From the IMG/VR virus record IMGVR_UViG_3300036985_001186, positions 1-21,544 of that record: a DNA stretch of 21,544 nucleotides. The stretch is one strand, 5' to 3'. This DNA comes from a virus. The notes under the pieces are model-generated. The model saw only the letters and a program-made list of their open reading frames with translations. It did not search any database and was not told the DNA's origin. The translations under genes were made by a program, and so were the position numbers. This document shows, in pieces, positions 1 to 8,359 of the stretch (within the stretch, counting starts at the first letter, position 1; every line of letters begins with the position of its first letter).

Positions 1-1693
1 TTGCATTCCAGTCCTTATCATCACCGCTACCGATGTAGCTATTGTAAGGCACAATGCTAATTTTCTTTGGATTGATACGGTCAGGTACAATAGCACAGTT
101 GTGCATCTTAATGACATCATTCACAAAATCAATCTGCCGCATGTCAGGTGCGTTGAGATTGTAAATGAATGTTGATCCATATTTAAACTGTGTGCCGACA
201 AGTTCAATCAATGAACTGCCCAAATCACCTGTGCCTGCTAAAAGTGTAACGGTTCCATTTCCCGCTACAATCCATCCATTATCAATTGGGTCATAATAGC
301 CTAATTCAGTACGAAACTTCAATTGAAAAGTTGTGCTTGCAGTCAAATTTAGACCGTAGTTAAAGTCAACCGTTAAGGCATTTTGATAGAAGTAATCTTG
401 AATATAAAAATCCGTTCCGTTTATCGTAAAATATATAAGTATTCTTGTGTGAGTTGCAGCACCAACATATGCAGTTGTCTGTAAATTGAAAGTAAAATGG
501 AACGTAAATAAACCACCCCCTGGTGTTGTGTATGTTCCTGTTACAGGGTCAAAGTTCGCATTGTTGTCAAATGCTTCCGTGAGCGAATTATAAGTATAGA
601 AAGCAGAAATCTGTCCGCTTGTACTCGGTAGCGTCACATTGGCTGCGTTATAACTTCTGAACGCATACTGACTACCTAAGTCATCGGTATCTAAATAACT
701 TTTATTTATCCAAGGCATGTAATAGCCTGCGAGGATTGTCATAAGTGAACCTGCCTCAAGTTCAAAGCCTGCATCATCAAAGATTTGTTGCAGTAAGTAA
801 TCCCATCTTACAGCAGGTGTAAGGTCAGTAGCGTAAAGCGGCGTGGTACTATCATAAATGCGACGCGTGTTTTGCTGTCCTTGCTCACTCCACAACTGCC
901 CGCGATCCATTAACGCCCATATCCTTTCGCTAGTTCCTAGCGTGACGTTATCATACTTCACAACCTCGTTTAGATTGGGCAGGTCACTTAGCACAGCGAG
1001 CTTCTTTTCACCGATGGACTTGTATAGGTCAGGCGTTTCAGCGTAGAATGCAAGTTCAATCTCGTTGAGTTTGCCCTGCTGCTGGTATATCTTTCGCACG
1101 CGCACGTAACCTTTTGCAATAGGCAGCGTATCAACGCGAATTTCAGCAGGTAGTTTGTAGTGAAAGTAGTTGTTCACACCTCCCGAATAGTTCACATCGA
1201 ATAGCGCACCAAGTGCGAGTTGGTTACGGTCTGTAACCGGGACACGAAACTCACGGCTAAATGCGCCTAACGCTTGGAAGTTGTTGAGGTCAGTGTACTG
1301 CCAGTTCTGCGAGATGCTTTCATTTTCAAATAGGTCGAGGTAAAACTCTTTGTTGCCATTTTGAAAAATTGAGAATTTAAAATAACAGGCAATACCTTCA
1401 ACCAATGAGCAGTTAGCTGAGGCGTTAAAAAAAATAGTAGCTATTCCATCAAAAGAGTTAACAGTCAAAGACGTTAAATAAACATCAGAACCATTGTAAA
1501 AATCAAGCGTTATACCTTCGTCTGCTAGTTGCTGCCAAACTTCATCAGGCAGCACAGGTGTTGGGCCACTTAAACCTATTTTAGTCGAACCGCAATTAAT
1601 ATATCCAGCTTCGGGACATACTGGAAAATCAATCCTGTATTCCGTTAAGACTGGACCGGCTGTATTAACTATTAAACTTACCTCTCCGTTCAT
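1..1693 (-). CDS. Large phage tail protein, 3' end outside window (partial)
   Basis: The minus-strand frame opens with ATG at 1693 and stays open for 564 codons to the window edge, so the C-terminus is missing. The protein starts MNGEVSLIVNTAGP. A segment near residue 110 contains GAFSREFRVPVTDRNQ, and a later one reads MRQIDFVNDVIKMHN; I associate both with large tail-tip or baseplate proteins of Bacteroidetes phages (family memory, not a search). The start lies 2 nt beyond the stop of the upstream 428-aa gene, continuing the tightly packed virion operon. No catalytic motif is visible. The role as a distal tail, hub or baseplate component is inferred from position and style. That it is a real coding region is very likely; the exact function is not secure. 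Confidence 0.85.
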   Translation of the reverse strand, partial: MNGEVSLIVNTAGPVLTEYRIDFPVCPEAGYINCGSTKIGLSGPTPVLPDEVWQQLADEGITLDFYNGSDVYLTSLTVNSFDGIATIFFNASANCSLVEGIACYFKFSIFQNGNKEFYLDLFENESISQNWQYTDLNNFQALGAFSREFRVPVTDRNQLALGALFDVNYSGGVNNYFHYKLPAEIRVDTLPIAKGYVRVRKIYQQQGKLNEIELAFYAETPDLYKSIGEKKLAVLSDLPNLNEVVKYDNVTLGTSERIWALMDRGQLWSEQGQQNTRRIYDSTTPLYATDLTPAVRWDYLLQQIFDDAGFELEAGSLMTILAGYYMPWINKSYLDTDDLGSQYAFRSYNAANVTLPSTSGQISAFYTYNSLTEAFDNNANFDPVTGTYTTPGGGLFTFHFTFNLQTTAYVGAATHTRILIYFTINGTDFYIQDYFYQNALTVDFNYGLNLTASTTFQLKFRTELGYYDPIDNGWIVAGNGTVTLLAGTGDLGSSLIELVGTQFKYGSTFIYNLNAPDMRQIDFVNDVIKMHNCAIVPDRINPKKISIVPYNSYIGSGDDKDWNA

Positions 1694-1694
1694 G

Positions 1695-2981
1695 TTATGT
1701 CCAGTATTCGTTAGCCATTCTTACTTTCAATGTCAAGTTGTATAGCTTGCCATCATACGTTGTCTTTTCCACATACGATGTGTCATCTATGTTCACAGCT
1801 ATGTATGTGCCATCATCATTAATTAAATGCACCTGATTGCTTACAATCAATCCACGTAGGTAGATGAATTCTTGCTGTGTGATATAGTCGGTTGTCACGG
1901 TCAATATGCGCTGCGCTAAGTTAGTACGCTGGTTAAGGCCACGGTCGTTTGCATAGAAGATAGTGGGCGAACTATTGAACAGCGGACGCTTGTAAGTTTT
2001 GCGGTCAACCTCAGTGGTATATTCACTTTTCTTTTTGAAGTTGAAGTATTCGTAACCGCCGCGCGCACCTACCCATGCAAGACGCACGTTAGGCCAATTG
2101 CATTCGCAGTTACCATACACGCACTCATTCCAAAAGATGTAGTCAGCACTCACCTGCCCACCTATTGCGTCAAGTATGCGCACGCGGTAGTATCTCCAGT
2201 TTGGATTAGATGATGGACGTGCAATGAATAATCCTGTGCGATCATTTAGGTTGGCAGGAAATACAGGCAAGCCCTCAATGCTAGTCAAGCCAAAAGTTAT
2301 ATCACTCGCAACAGCAAAACCCGTAGAAGAAATTAGTGTAACTGTTGCTTTAAATGCATCGTTATTACTTAGCCATGAGTCTTCAGTAGGCAAATAGAGT
2401 AGGCCGTAATCTTCTTCACGTACTGCGATTGCAATCTTGCCAGCTGCAATTCCCCAAGTTGCAAAGATGGGCGGGTATTTGGTTGTGACTTGCCTATCAC
2501 TCATAACAAGTGATGTGGCATTAGTCAAGGAAAACTTGACACCTTGCGCACCTGTTTCGGGATTTGGTTTATATCCATCGGTAGGTTGATAGTAAGCATT
2601 AACAGCAATAAAAGTATCACCTAGCACAGTGCTTCCTGCATTCATTGTAAGCACACCCGCAACTATCCAGTATTCCTCTAAGGTTACATTGAATTCATTA
2701 TTACAACTAGTGTCTGAAAGTACACCCGTGTCTAAATTGTGCAGTTGATCACCTTGCGCTTCGCGATTGCGTAGCTGAATGAGTGATTGCACGTCAAAGT
2801 ACAATCTATCATCCATCGCAGGTGAGATGAAAAAGTTATAACTTTCTCCTGTTGTGTTATTATCAATTGTCACACCGTACTGAAAACCGTCTTGTGCAGT
2901 CTCTGTACTTGATGCAACAATCATGAGCTTCTGCCCGCGTGCGCTCCATGTGTACGGCTGGTCCTCGATAGTTATTGCCAT
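1695..2981 (-). CDS. Phage tail structural protein, 428 aa
   Basis: This complete ORF starts MAITIEDQPYTWSARGQ, a beginning I recognise as common among distal tail proteins of Bacteroidetes phages. It is rich in beta-prone segments and has no signal peptide or membrane segment. A cluster of cysteines (ECVYGNCECNW) lies near residues 287-297. The C-terminal part (KKKSEYTTEVDRKTYKRP and after) resembles assembly domains of tail-tip proteins. Its ATG overlaps the stop of the upstream 174-aa gene by one base (TAATG), so translational coupling is likely. A tail-tip or baseplate role is inferred from neighbours; no enzyme motif is present. Confidence 0.8.
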   Translation of the reverse strand: MAITIEDQPYTWSARGQKLMIVASSTETAQDGFQYGVTIDNNTTGESYNFFISPAMDDRLYFDVQSLIQLRNREAQGDQLHNLDTGVLSDTSCNNEFNVTLEEYWIVAGVLTMNAGSTVLGDTFIAVNAYYQPTDGYKPNPETGAQGVKFSLTNATSLVMSDRQVTTKYPPIFATWGIAAGKIAIAVREEDYGLLYLPTEDSWLSNNDAFKATVTLISSTGFAVASDITFGLTSIEGLPVFPANLNDRTGLFIARPSSNPNWRYYRVRILDAIGGQVSADYIFWNECVYGNCECNWPNVRLAWVGARGGYEYFNFKKKSEYTTEVDRKTYKRPLFNSSPTIFYANDRGLNQRTNLAQRILTVTTDYITQQEFIYLRGLIVSNQVHLINDDGTYIAVNIDDTSYVEKTTYDGKLYNLTLKVRMANEYWT

Positions 2982-3505
2982 TATCTAAAGTTTAATAAGA
3001 ATCTTTGTTCAACACCTTTGGCATATGCCGTTAATAATTGCTCGCTGTAATCTTCCCATGTATCATTAATTGCATCTTGATAGTAGTTGATGCCTTCTAT
3101 ACCATTTTCACCAATGCTTTTTGCAATGGCAATAGCAGCGGATTTGATTGCGCTCTCAGTTGACTTGATGAATTCACCCTGTCTATTGCGGAGTTTGAGT
3201 GGTTTGATTTTAATCCACTGCATGATGTCTTTGTATGGTGGTCTTTTTGTTGGATCACCCGGATATGGTTTGCGTCCGTACTCAATCACATCCGCATACC
3301 TGCCCGCATCACCTTTGACAGTAAAGTCAATAGTTGGCTTGTTATAACGTATGCGCAGTTTGTAGGTAAGTGAGTTAAGCAATGTGCCAGACGCAACGCG
3401 GTTGACCACCTTACCACGCACGCGGCGTTTAATACGCAAGTTTGATTGCGCACGCTCTACGACCGTTGCCGCATATTCGTTTAGTAGTGCCTCGTAATCT
3501 TCCAT
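2981..3505 (-). CDS. HK97 gp10-like head-tail/tail completion protein
   Basis: The 174-aa product has a basic N-terminus (NLRIKRRVRGKVVNR) followed by LLNSLTYKLR and VIEYGRKPYP...RPPYKDIMQW. This is the layout of HK97 gp10-type neck or tail completion proteins, in which a 'V/F-E-Y/F-G' strand precedes a P-rich turn and a C-terminal helix. No catalytic residues are expected. It is coupled by TAATG overlaps to the genes on both sides. In lambdoid phages this family acts at the head-tail joint, which fits a neighbour carrying a terminator-like domain. The family call is by motif only. Confidence 0.65.
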   Translation of the reverse strand: MEDYEALLNEYAATVVERAQSNLRIKRRVRGKVVNRVASGTLLNSLTYKLRIRYNKPTIDFTVKGDAGRYADVIEYGRKPYPGDPTKRPPYKDIMQWIKIKPLKLRNRQGEFIKSTESAIKSAAIAIAKSIGENGIEGINYYQDAINDTWEDYSEQLLTAYAKGVEQRFLLNFR

Positions 3506-6309
3506 TACAATACTTCTTCAAATTCAATTATGGACCCCGCCCGTACAGTTAAACCGCCGATACTGGCACATCGGACACGTACAGTTACGGTTCCATTTGC
3601 CGTCGGTCTGATTACGCCATCCGCTGTACATAGACTATTTGCGCCCATTGCTTGATTTGATCCCGAATCGTATGCCGTTTGATTGTTAACAGCGTTAGTA
3701 TTTACAGTATTTGAGGCGGTAAATCTATACACATTGAAAGTCGGTGACGCTGGCCCCGTTAAACTAAATGTGCTTCCCGTGGTTGTAGTGAATGCAATTG
3801 TAGCGCGCCACTTATAAGTCTTGTTAGCTGTAACAGCAAAAGACAAATCAGTAACACTCTCAAAGCCTGTAGTAGCGTTTGTAAATGCCGCCGCTAAAAT
3901 CGCCGTACTTATTGCTAAATCACTTTTAATCTGTGCAAGCGTCAATGCGCTCACTGTGTTATCTGCATTGATACGCAAGTAACGCACAGCACTTGGGTTC
4001 GGCAGTGTCGCAAGGTTAGTACCTACCGTAGTAAGTCCGATGCTGTTTTGCTTACCGTTAAAAGTTGACCAGTCTGCGCTACTTAATGCACCACGATTTG
4101 CAGCACTTGCAGTGGGCAGGTTGAATGTGTGTGTACTTCCTGCGCTACTGATTGCAAAGTCTGTTCCTGCTGTGCCCGTGGCTAGGTTTTGCACCTGCGC
4201 TGTTATGCCATTGATAGCATTAACACCCGTGCTGAGTGTGGTTATCACTTGACTTAAATGCGAATTCTCAGTATGTAATTTAAGCGTGCGACCTGATGTA
4301 GTTACAAATACACGTAATGCAAGTCTATCGGTCAAAGTCATCACTGTCGCGGGTACTGCCAGCGCAGTAAAATATGCGTCTATTGTTGTGCCATTAGTAA
4401 TACCTTCGGGAGTTGCAACGTCCGTAGCTAACAACGTAAATGTGCTGCCATCATACTTGTATAACTCAACATAGAATGAAGGACTGCCACCACTTGATGA
4501 TGCACTAAAATAAAGTTCTAAATTAAAGTTTCCTCCCGGTATTAATAACACATTTGGATCATTGACATCTGTGATGAACTGTGCTATTAATCCATTGCCT
4601 GCTGCATTGGTTCTTGTGAAATCTGTGCCCGCTCCAAATATTGCCGTCTTGCTCATTTGGTAGTAAGTGCTACCACCTATTGTACCCTGATTGATTGAGC
4701 CGTTTAGATAGTAACTAACGGATGAGCCGCCGCCGCTAGTGGTTGGAAAGTTTGCAAGTTGACCATCACCCCGCACGTATTGCGTTGCAAGTCCAGCACC
4801 CGTTACCGCAAGCGTTCCTGATGTGGTAACAGGTGAACCTGTAACATTAAAAGCCGAAGGCATTGTAAGGCCCACGCTTGTAACTGTGCCACTGCCTGCT
4901 GAAATAGTTATATCTCCCGTTGCCGCGTTTGGTGTGACGCCGTTAACCGACAAAGCGAAAACGCCTGTGCCTGATGTGGGAAAATCGATGTTATTTATTC
5001 CAGCGCGTTTGTAGTTTGTGGATGGATCTAAGCCATTATTGCTGTTAATGGTTATCACCCCCTCAGTTCCTGCCCCGTTTGGTTTTAGCTGAGCTAACAC
5101 CTGATTAAGTGCCGTCTTTACTTGAAAACCAAAAACGTTTTGAGTAATGATGCTATTAGTCGTTTCAAATCCTATATCCGTAACCTGCTGTAAATTTTGC
5201 GGAGTTGGTATAGTTGGCTTGTTTAAGATTTGCGCCACGCCACTCACAGCATTCCAGTCTGAATTGACTTGCGCTGCGGGAATGGTTGGCTTATTCAAAA
5301 TCTCCGATACTCCACTTACACTATTCCAATCTGAGTTTACCTGTGCAGCGGGGATGGTAGGTTTGTTCAAGATTTGAGCTAATCCACTTGACGCATTCCA
5401 ATCACTGTTAACCTGCGCCGCTGGTATTGTCGGCTTATTCAATATCTGATAGTCTCCACTCGAAGCATTCCAGTCTACGGGTGATTGACGCAAGCGATAG
5501 CCCACAGCTTGCAGTGTCCAGTACGTTGGGTTAGTAGGATTGATTGCATCGTTGTTAGCTATGCACGCATACACGCTGCCGTTGTACCATACCCTATCAC
5601 CTATCACATACGGATTGCCTAATGCCGTAATGTGGTTTGTGTTGTATTCAGTAGACACGTACACCTGCGGCCCACCTCCACCACTTGCATCAAATGTCAC
5701 CGAGCCATCACCGTTGTCTGTTATTGTAATGTTTGTCCCGGCAACTAAGTCAAGAATGTTTTGAACCGCATTGTCTACGCCGTTGGTGCGAAGTACTATG
5801 CCGATAGGCGAACCACTGCCGCCTGATGATGAACCACCAACAGCCCACACAGCAGGAATGTCACAGGCTGACCAGTCCCACGGAACTTCGAGTTGTAGTG
5901 AGAAAGTCACACCCGTGAGCGTGTTCTTATATTCCTCCATGAATGGTTCAATGACGGGCGGAGTTACCAGCTGCACATCAAATCCAAATAGCACAAGACC
6001 GTTCTTGACTTCTGAAATCAAATCCTGTGCAAGGCGTACGCAGTCGCTAATCACTTCGCGCTGGTATTCTGCCTTTACTTCTTTGTCACGCGGGATGTCT
6101 GCAAAAATGATTTGAAAATCAAACTGCATACCACCGTCGACAGGCTTTATGTTGTTAGGTACAACGTGCATGAATGGATACTGCTCATCTTGATCCATAT
6201 CCGCAAGGTCAATCTGTCCATGCGTGAATCGTTTGATGAGTAAGTGACCTGCGGCAAATGCCTCCAGGCGATTAATCAAAACGTTGTAACTGTAATTGTA
6301 ACTATTCAT
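3505..6309 (-). CDS. Tail/neck protein fused to a tail-fibre-like repeat region, 934 aa
   Basis: Residues 1-152 form a compact domain (MNSYNYSYNVLINRLEAFAA ... VPWDWSACDIPA) that resembles small neck or tail-terminator-like proteins of Bacteroidetes phages, which normally stand alone. A Gly/Ser linker (about 157-168) follows. Residues about 232-266 contain GDRVWYNGSVYACIANN...PTYWTL, similar to CBM5/12-type carbohydrate-binding modules. Residues 279-374 are four 24-aa repeats (DWN...ILNKPTIPAAQVNS). The rest is typical fibre sequence, including GTVTSVGLTMPSAF, ATQYVRGDG and NRGALSSADWSTFNGKQNS. The stop of the frameshifted chaperone product overlaps its ATG (TAATG). Likely role: a virion protein whose C-terminus binds host surface glycans. 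The fusion is seen in sequence; the functions are inferred. There is no frameshift or internal stop. Confidence 0.85.
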   Translation of the reverse strand: MNSYNYSYNVLINRLEAFAAGHLLIKRFTHGQIDLADMDQDEQYPFMHVVPNNIKPVDGGMQFDFQIIFADIPRDKEVKAEYQREVISDCVRLAQDLISEVKNGLVLFGFDVQLVTPPVIEPFMEEYKNTLTGVTFSLQLEVPWDWSACDIPAVWAVGGSSSGGSGSPIGIVLRTNGVDNAVQNILDLVAGTNITITDNGDGSVTFDASGGGGPQVYVSTEYNTNHITALGNPYVIGDRVWYNGSVYACIANNDAINPTNPTYWTLQAVGYRLRQSPVDWNASSGDYQILNKPTIPAAQVNSDWNASSGLAQILNKPTIPAAQVNSDWNSVSGVSEILNKPTIPAAQVNSDWNAVSGVAQILNKPTIPTPQNLQQVTDIGFETTNSIITQNVFGFQVKTALNQVLAQLKPNGAGTEGVITINSNNGLDPSTNYKRAGINNIDFPTSGTGVFALSVNGVTPNAATGDITISAGSGTVTSVGLTMPSAFNVTGSPVTTSGTLAVTGAGLATQYVRGDGQLANFPTTSGGGSSVSYYLNGSINQGTIGGSTYYQMSKTAIFGAGTDFTRTNAAGNGLIAQFITDVNDPNVLLIPGGNFNLELYFSASSSGGSPSFYVELYKYDGSTFTLLATDVATPEGITNGTTIDAYFTALAVPATVMTLTDRLALRVFVTTSGRTLKLHTENSHLSQVITTLSTGVNAINGITAQVQNLATGTAGTDFAISSAGSTHTFNLPTASAANRGALSSADWSTFNGKQNSIGLTTVGTNLATLPNPSAVRYLRINADNTVSALTLAQIKSDLAISTAILAAAFTNATTGFESVTDLSFAVTANKTYKWRATIAFTTTTGSTFSLTGPASPTFNVYRFTASNTVNTNAVNNQTAYDSGSNQAMGANSLCTADGVIRPTANGTVTVRVRCASIGGLTVRAGSIIEFEEVL
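5188..5475 (-). repeat. Four tandem 72-bp (24-aa) repeats within the fibre gene
   Basis: Four in-frame units of exactly 72 bp each encode DWN(A/S)xSGxxxILNKPTIPxxQ and lie end to end. The protein unit is nearly invariant, while the DNA copies differ at many third positions. 'DWN...I.NKP' repeats are common in phage tail-fibre shafts. Confidence 0.9.
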
Positions 6310-7078
6310 TACCTATTTCGTTTTTTACTTTCTATCTTCTGCACCTGCACATAGTCGGCTAAGTATGTCAAGTGCGTAAATACCTCGTATGCTCTACGGT
6401 CTGTGACCATGTCAAACTTAGTTATATCACGGTCGGCTAACACCTCAATGATGTGGAACCATCCGTAGACATCTAAGCCCTCTGGAGTGTATTCATCCTC
6501 GCTGCCTCCGTCACTATCTCCGTTATCTCTTTTGCCAAATAGTCTAGGGAACTGCCGTATAGTTCCCGTTCTAAACTTGAAAAAAAAACCAGCACGTTTA
6601 GCACATGGTCAAGCGTAAGCTTCTTTACATCATCAATGTACCGAGGCACTTTCAAGCTATCATACTTGTCGATGTCATAGCGTCCTGCCCACTTTGCCAT
6701 CACAGGGCGGTATAGGATAGCCATCATCTTGAGCGCGGCATCTGCATTCAACTTGCCATCTTTGTACAAGTTTGTACATGTGCTATCAAGGTCAACATAT
6801 TCGCCGAATGTCATTTGTGTGAGGTCGGGAATAAATCCAAGTTCAATAGCACCAACACGCACCTTGCGCTCAAAGCCATCCGTGCAAAGTTGTATGGCAG
6901 CATCGAACTTCATTATGATTTCATCTATCACGTTTGCCTGTAATAGCTTAATGCTATCCATGTTCTTTCCCGTGATCACTCGCACACGCTCCGACGCATC
7001 GACCGCATTGCAGTAGTCGATGTATTGACCAATAGTCACGGCCTTTGCATTAGCCGCTATGTTCACTCTGATTTTCAT
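6309..7078 (-). CDS. Predicted -1 frameshift fusion product of the chaperone-like gene (256 aa)
   Basis: After codon 166 (...LVFF, ending at 6581) a -1 slip continues as FKFRTG and runs 90 codons to TAA at 6309-6311. The extension contains YGWFHIIEVLADRDITKFD and AYEVFTHLTYLADYVQ, which resembles the 'GW...LA.GDI.KFD...L..LTY..D' C-terminal segment of related phage proteins. It has no start codon near its beginning; the only Met is at 6410. Its stop overlaps the ATG of the next gene as TAATG, the same coupling used by the following structural genes. This is best read as a GT-type tail chaperone made by programmed frameshifting. A miscounted homopolymer is the main alternative. Against that, both the zero-frame tail and the -1 tail look like real protein. 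Confidence 0.75.
6473..7078 (-). CDS. Tail assembly chaperone-like protein, zero-frame product (201 aa)
   Basis: The ORF starts MKIRVNIAANAKAVTIGQYI. It contains TFGEYVDLDS and MMAILYRPVMAKWAGRYDI (about residues 109-155), a pattern I know from a Bacteroidetes phage family thought to act in tail assembly. The C-terminal 35 residues (SSLERELYGSSLDYLAKEIT and after) follow a run of nine T on the coding strand. At this run a -1 shift would give a longer product ending just before the next gene. Such G/GT pairs are typical of tail assembly chaperones in lambda-like phages. The ATG lies 36 nt beyond the DUF5681 stop. No membrane segment or enzyme motif was seen. The coding call is strong; the chaperone role is inferred from the frameshift arrangement and family resemblance. 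Confidence 0.8.
   Translation of the reverse strand: MKIRVNIAANAKAVTIGQYIDYCNAVDASERVRVITGKNMDSIKLLQANVIDEIIMKFDAAIQLCTDGFERKVRVGAIELGFIPDLTQMTFGEYVDLDSTCTNLYKDGKLNADAALKMMAILYRPVMAKWAGRYDIDKYDSLKVPRYIDDVKKLTLDHVLNVLVFFSSLERELYGSSLDYLAKEITEIVTEAARMNTLQRA
6547..6588 (-). promoter_or_regulatory. -1 programmed frameshift signal: U-rich slippery site plus stem-loop
   Basis: The coding strand reads GTT TTT TTT TCA, so the zero-frame heptamer T_TTT_TTT sits at 6587-6581 within a run of nine T (6588-6580). Thirteen nt downstream a perfect 7-bp hairpin forms: GGGAACT (6567-6561), loop ATACGGC, AGTTCCC (6553-6547). The spacer is longer than the usual 5-9 nt. A homopolymeric X_XXY_YYZ site with a downstream stem matches known -1 frameshift signals. 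Confidence 0.75.
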
Positions 7079-7113
7079 CTTGCTGTTGTATTGTAGTTTT
7101 TAATGTGTTTTTG

Positions 7114-7383
7114 TTACAAGTCTGAATGCACTTGAATAATAACCGGGGCTTTTTCATCACCGCTGTGCGTAATGCGTGCCTGTTTTGGTTTGAAGTATTC
7201 AAGTAGCGCAGTGTAATGTTTGATGTATTCTTCATCCTCCATGTCGTTCATAATGCGCATGCACTTGGCTGCGCCTTCTTGCACAAACCAATCACCTAGT
7301 TCATTCCACATTCTTACCTTATCGCTGACCGCACCCTGCGGCCTGCCGTTTGGATTTCCTGATATACCTTTTTCAAATGGCAT
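7114..7383 (-). CDS. DUF5681-type protein, possible terminase small subunit
   Basis: The N-terminus MPFEKGISGNPNGRPQGAVS matches the DUF5681 signature (F-x-x-G-x-SGNP-x-GRP-x-G). In Bacteroidetes phages proteins of this shape and length (89 aa here) are often encoded beside terminase genes and are treated as putative small terminase subunits. The middle is helical and acidic; the end (ITHSGDEKAPVIIQVHSDL) is a short beta-prone tail common in that group. Here it sits in the minus-strand virion operon, about 7 kb from the terminase large subunit, which is on the other strand. The DNA-recognition role is inferred. Confidence 0.65.
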   Translation of the reverse strand: MPFEKGISGNPNGRPQGAVSDKVRMWNELGDWFVQEGAAKCMRIMNDMEDEEYIKHYTALLEYFKPKQARITHSGDEKAPVIIQVHSDL

Positions 7384-7407
7384 GTTGTAAAGTTTTGTTT
7401 ATAACAA

Positions 7408-7869
7408 TTATTTTGGCCCGTGCTGTTCGTTTATCTTGCCGAGCTGCTTTCTGAATTCAGTTATAAGTTCGCGGATGCATGATGCACATGTGGTAGGTTG
7501 TTCACGCTTGCCTGTCATCTGACTAAAAAAACGAAACAGCACCTCGTTATCCTCTTGCGTAATCTTTGGCGCACCGTCTATGCGGTTTATGAATTCACTT
7601 AATGCAAGTATGTCACGCTCGCTCCAGTTCAATGCTGACCATTTGTGAGCTGGGCAGGATGTAAATCTGTACTTTACTTTCAACGACATAAAGCATCCGC
7701 ATAGTTTAATAGGCTCTTTGTAGTACGTTACAAAGTTTTCTTCAGGATCTACTGTGCCGCCTATTAATGGTGTGCCACAAGTGCCCCATGTGTGGTTATA
7801 CCATTTGCACTTTTTACAAATCTCCAGCCGTTCGCGTTGGATGACTGGAGGCACGTTGAAGTTGTACAT
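7408..7869 (-). CDS. Cysteine-rich putative zinc-binding protein, 153 aa
   Basis: Cysteines occur as C18-x2-C21, C31, C57-x-C59, C72 and a C-terminal C-x2-C (TCASC). The segment LEICKKCKWYNHTWGTCG...LCGCFMSLKVKYRFTSCPAHKW is the 'C..C...C...CGC.M..K......CP..KW' pattern seen in small zinc-type proteins of Bacteroidetes phages. Function is unknown; a structural zinc fold is likely. Its start lies 56 nt inside the end of the sigma-like gene, in another frame, so the two are probably co-translated. No alternative Met is available before the first cysteine pair. Confidence 0.7.
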   Translation of the reverse strand: MYNFNVPPVIQRERLEICKKCKWYNHTWGTCGTPLIGGTVDPEENFVTYYKEPIKLCGCFMSLKVKYRFTSCPAHKWSALNWSERDILALSEFINRIDGAPKITQEDNEVLFRFFSQMTGKREQPTTCASCIRELITEFRKQLGKINEQHGPK

Positions 7870-8359
7870 AATTTCTGATTCGTTTTAATGCTCTATGTAT
7901 TGATAGACGCAGGTATGCATTGGGTATGCCTGTGTCGTTGCTTAGTTGTTTGTAGTCAAAGTCAGGTTTTGAGTATAGACGCAGTAGAATGGCATCATGT
8001 TCATTAAGCCGACCGATTGCGCTGTATAAATACTCACCATCTATGAAGTGGCCTAGCCATGTTTCGTCCTGCTGCGCGTCATCTACTGCTTTATCTACCA
8101 CGAATTCGTAGTATTTACGGTAGCGCGTGGCGTAGTCGCTTCTATTACTATGCCATGATAGCCACAGTGCGCGATCAACATACTGTCTGACCTTACCCCT
8201 GCACACTATATCCTCGACATCTTCACGCGGCCTGTCAAGTAGCCGGGTTATTACCTCATGGACTAAGTCACCTGCCCTGTTTTTGTCGTGCGTCAAGCCG
8301 TTAGCCTTCGCCAACCATGAATTGTAATGCCTTGATATTTCAAGACTTACACAATCCAA
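7814..8359 (-). CDS. RNA polymerase sigma-factor-like protein, TTG start
   Basis: The 181-aa product has a region-2-like helix (AGDLVHEVITRLL, about residues 29-41) comparable to the 'AEDLVQEVF' core of ECF sigma factors. A region-4-like helix-turn-helix follows at about 117-162 (RLNEHDAILLRLYS, then DYKQLSNDTGIPNAYL and RALKRIR). No ATG or GTG exists upstream in frame before a stop, so TTG at 8359 is the most likely start. It is the first gene after the minus-strand promoter and heads the virion operon. Control of late transcription is therefore a reasonable inference. A non-sigma HTH protein is the alternative. Confidence 0.65.
   Translation of the reverse strand: MDCVSLEISRHYNSWLAKANGLTHDKNRAGDLVHEVITRLLDRPREDVEDIVCRGKVRQYVDRALWLSWHSNRSDYATRYRKYYEFVVDKAVDDAQQDETWLGHFIDGEYLYSAIGRLNEHDAILLRLYSKPDFDYKQLSNDTGIPNAYLRLSIHRALKRIRNYVQLQRASSHPTRTAGDL

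Noticed and set aside
5188-5475. Regular repeats as a CRISPR array
   Set aside because: The units are in-frame 72-bp protein repeats without spacers; no CRISPR array was seen anywhere in the window.
5771-6115. Plus-strand open frame of 114 codons
   Set aside because: It lies antisense to the well-supported 934-aa structural gene and has no recognisable protein features or promoter.
6580-6588. The T9 run as a simple sequencing or assembly error splitting one gene
   Set aside because: Both downstream frames look like real protein, a stem-loop follows at a plausible distance, and the -1 frame ends in the same TAATG overlap as the next genes. Not excluded without reads.
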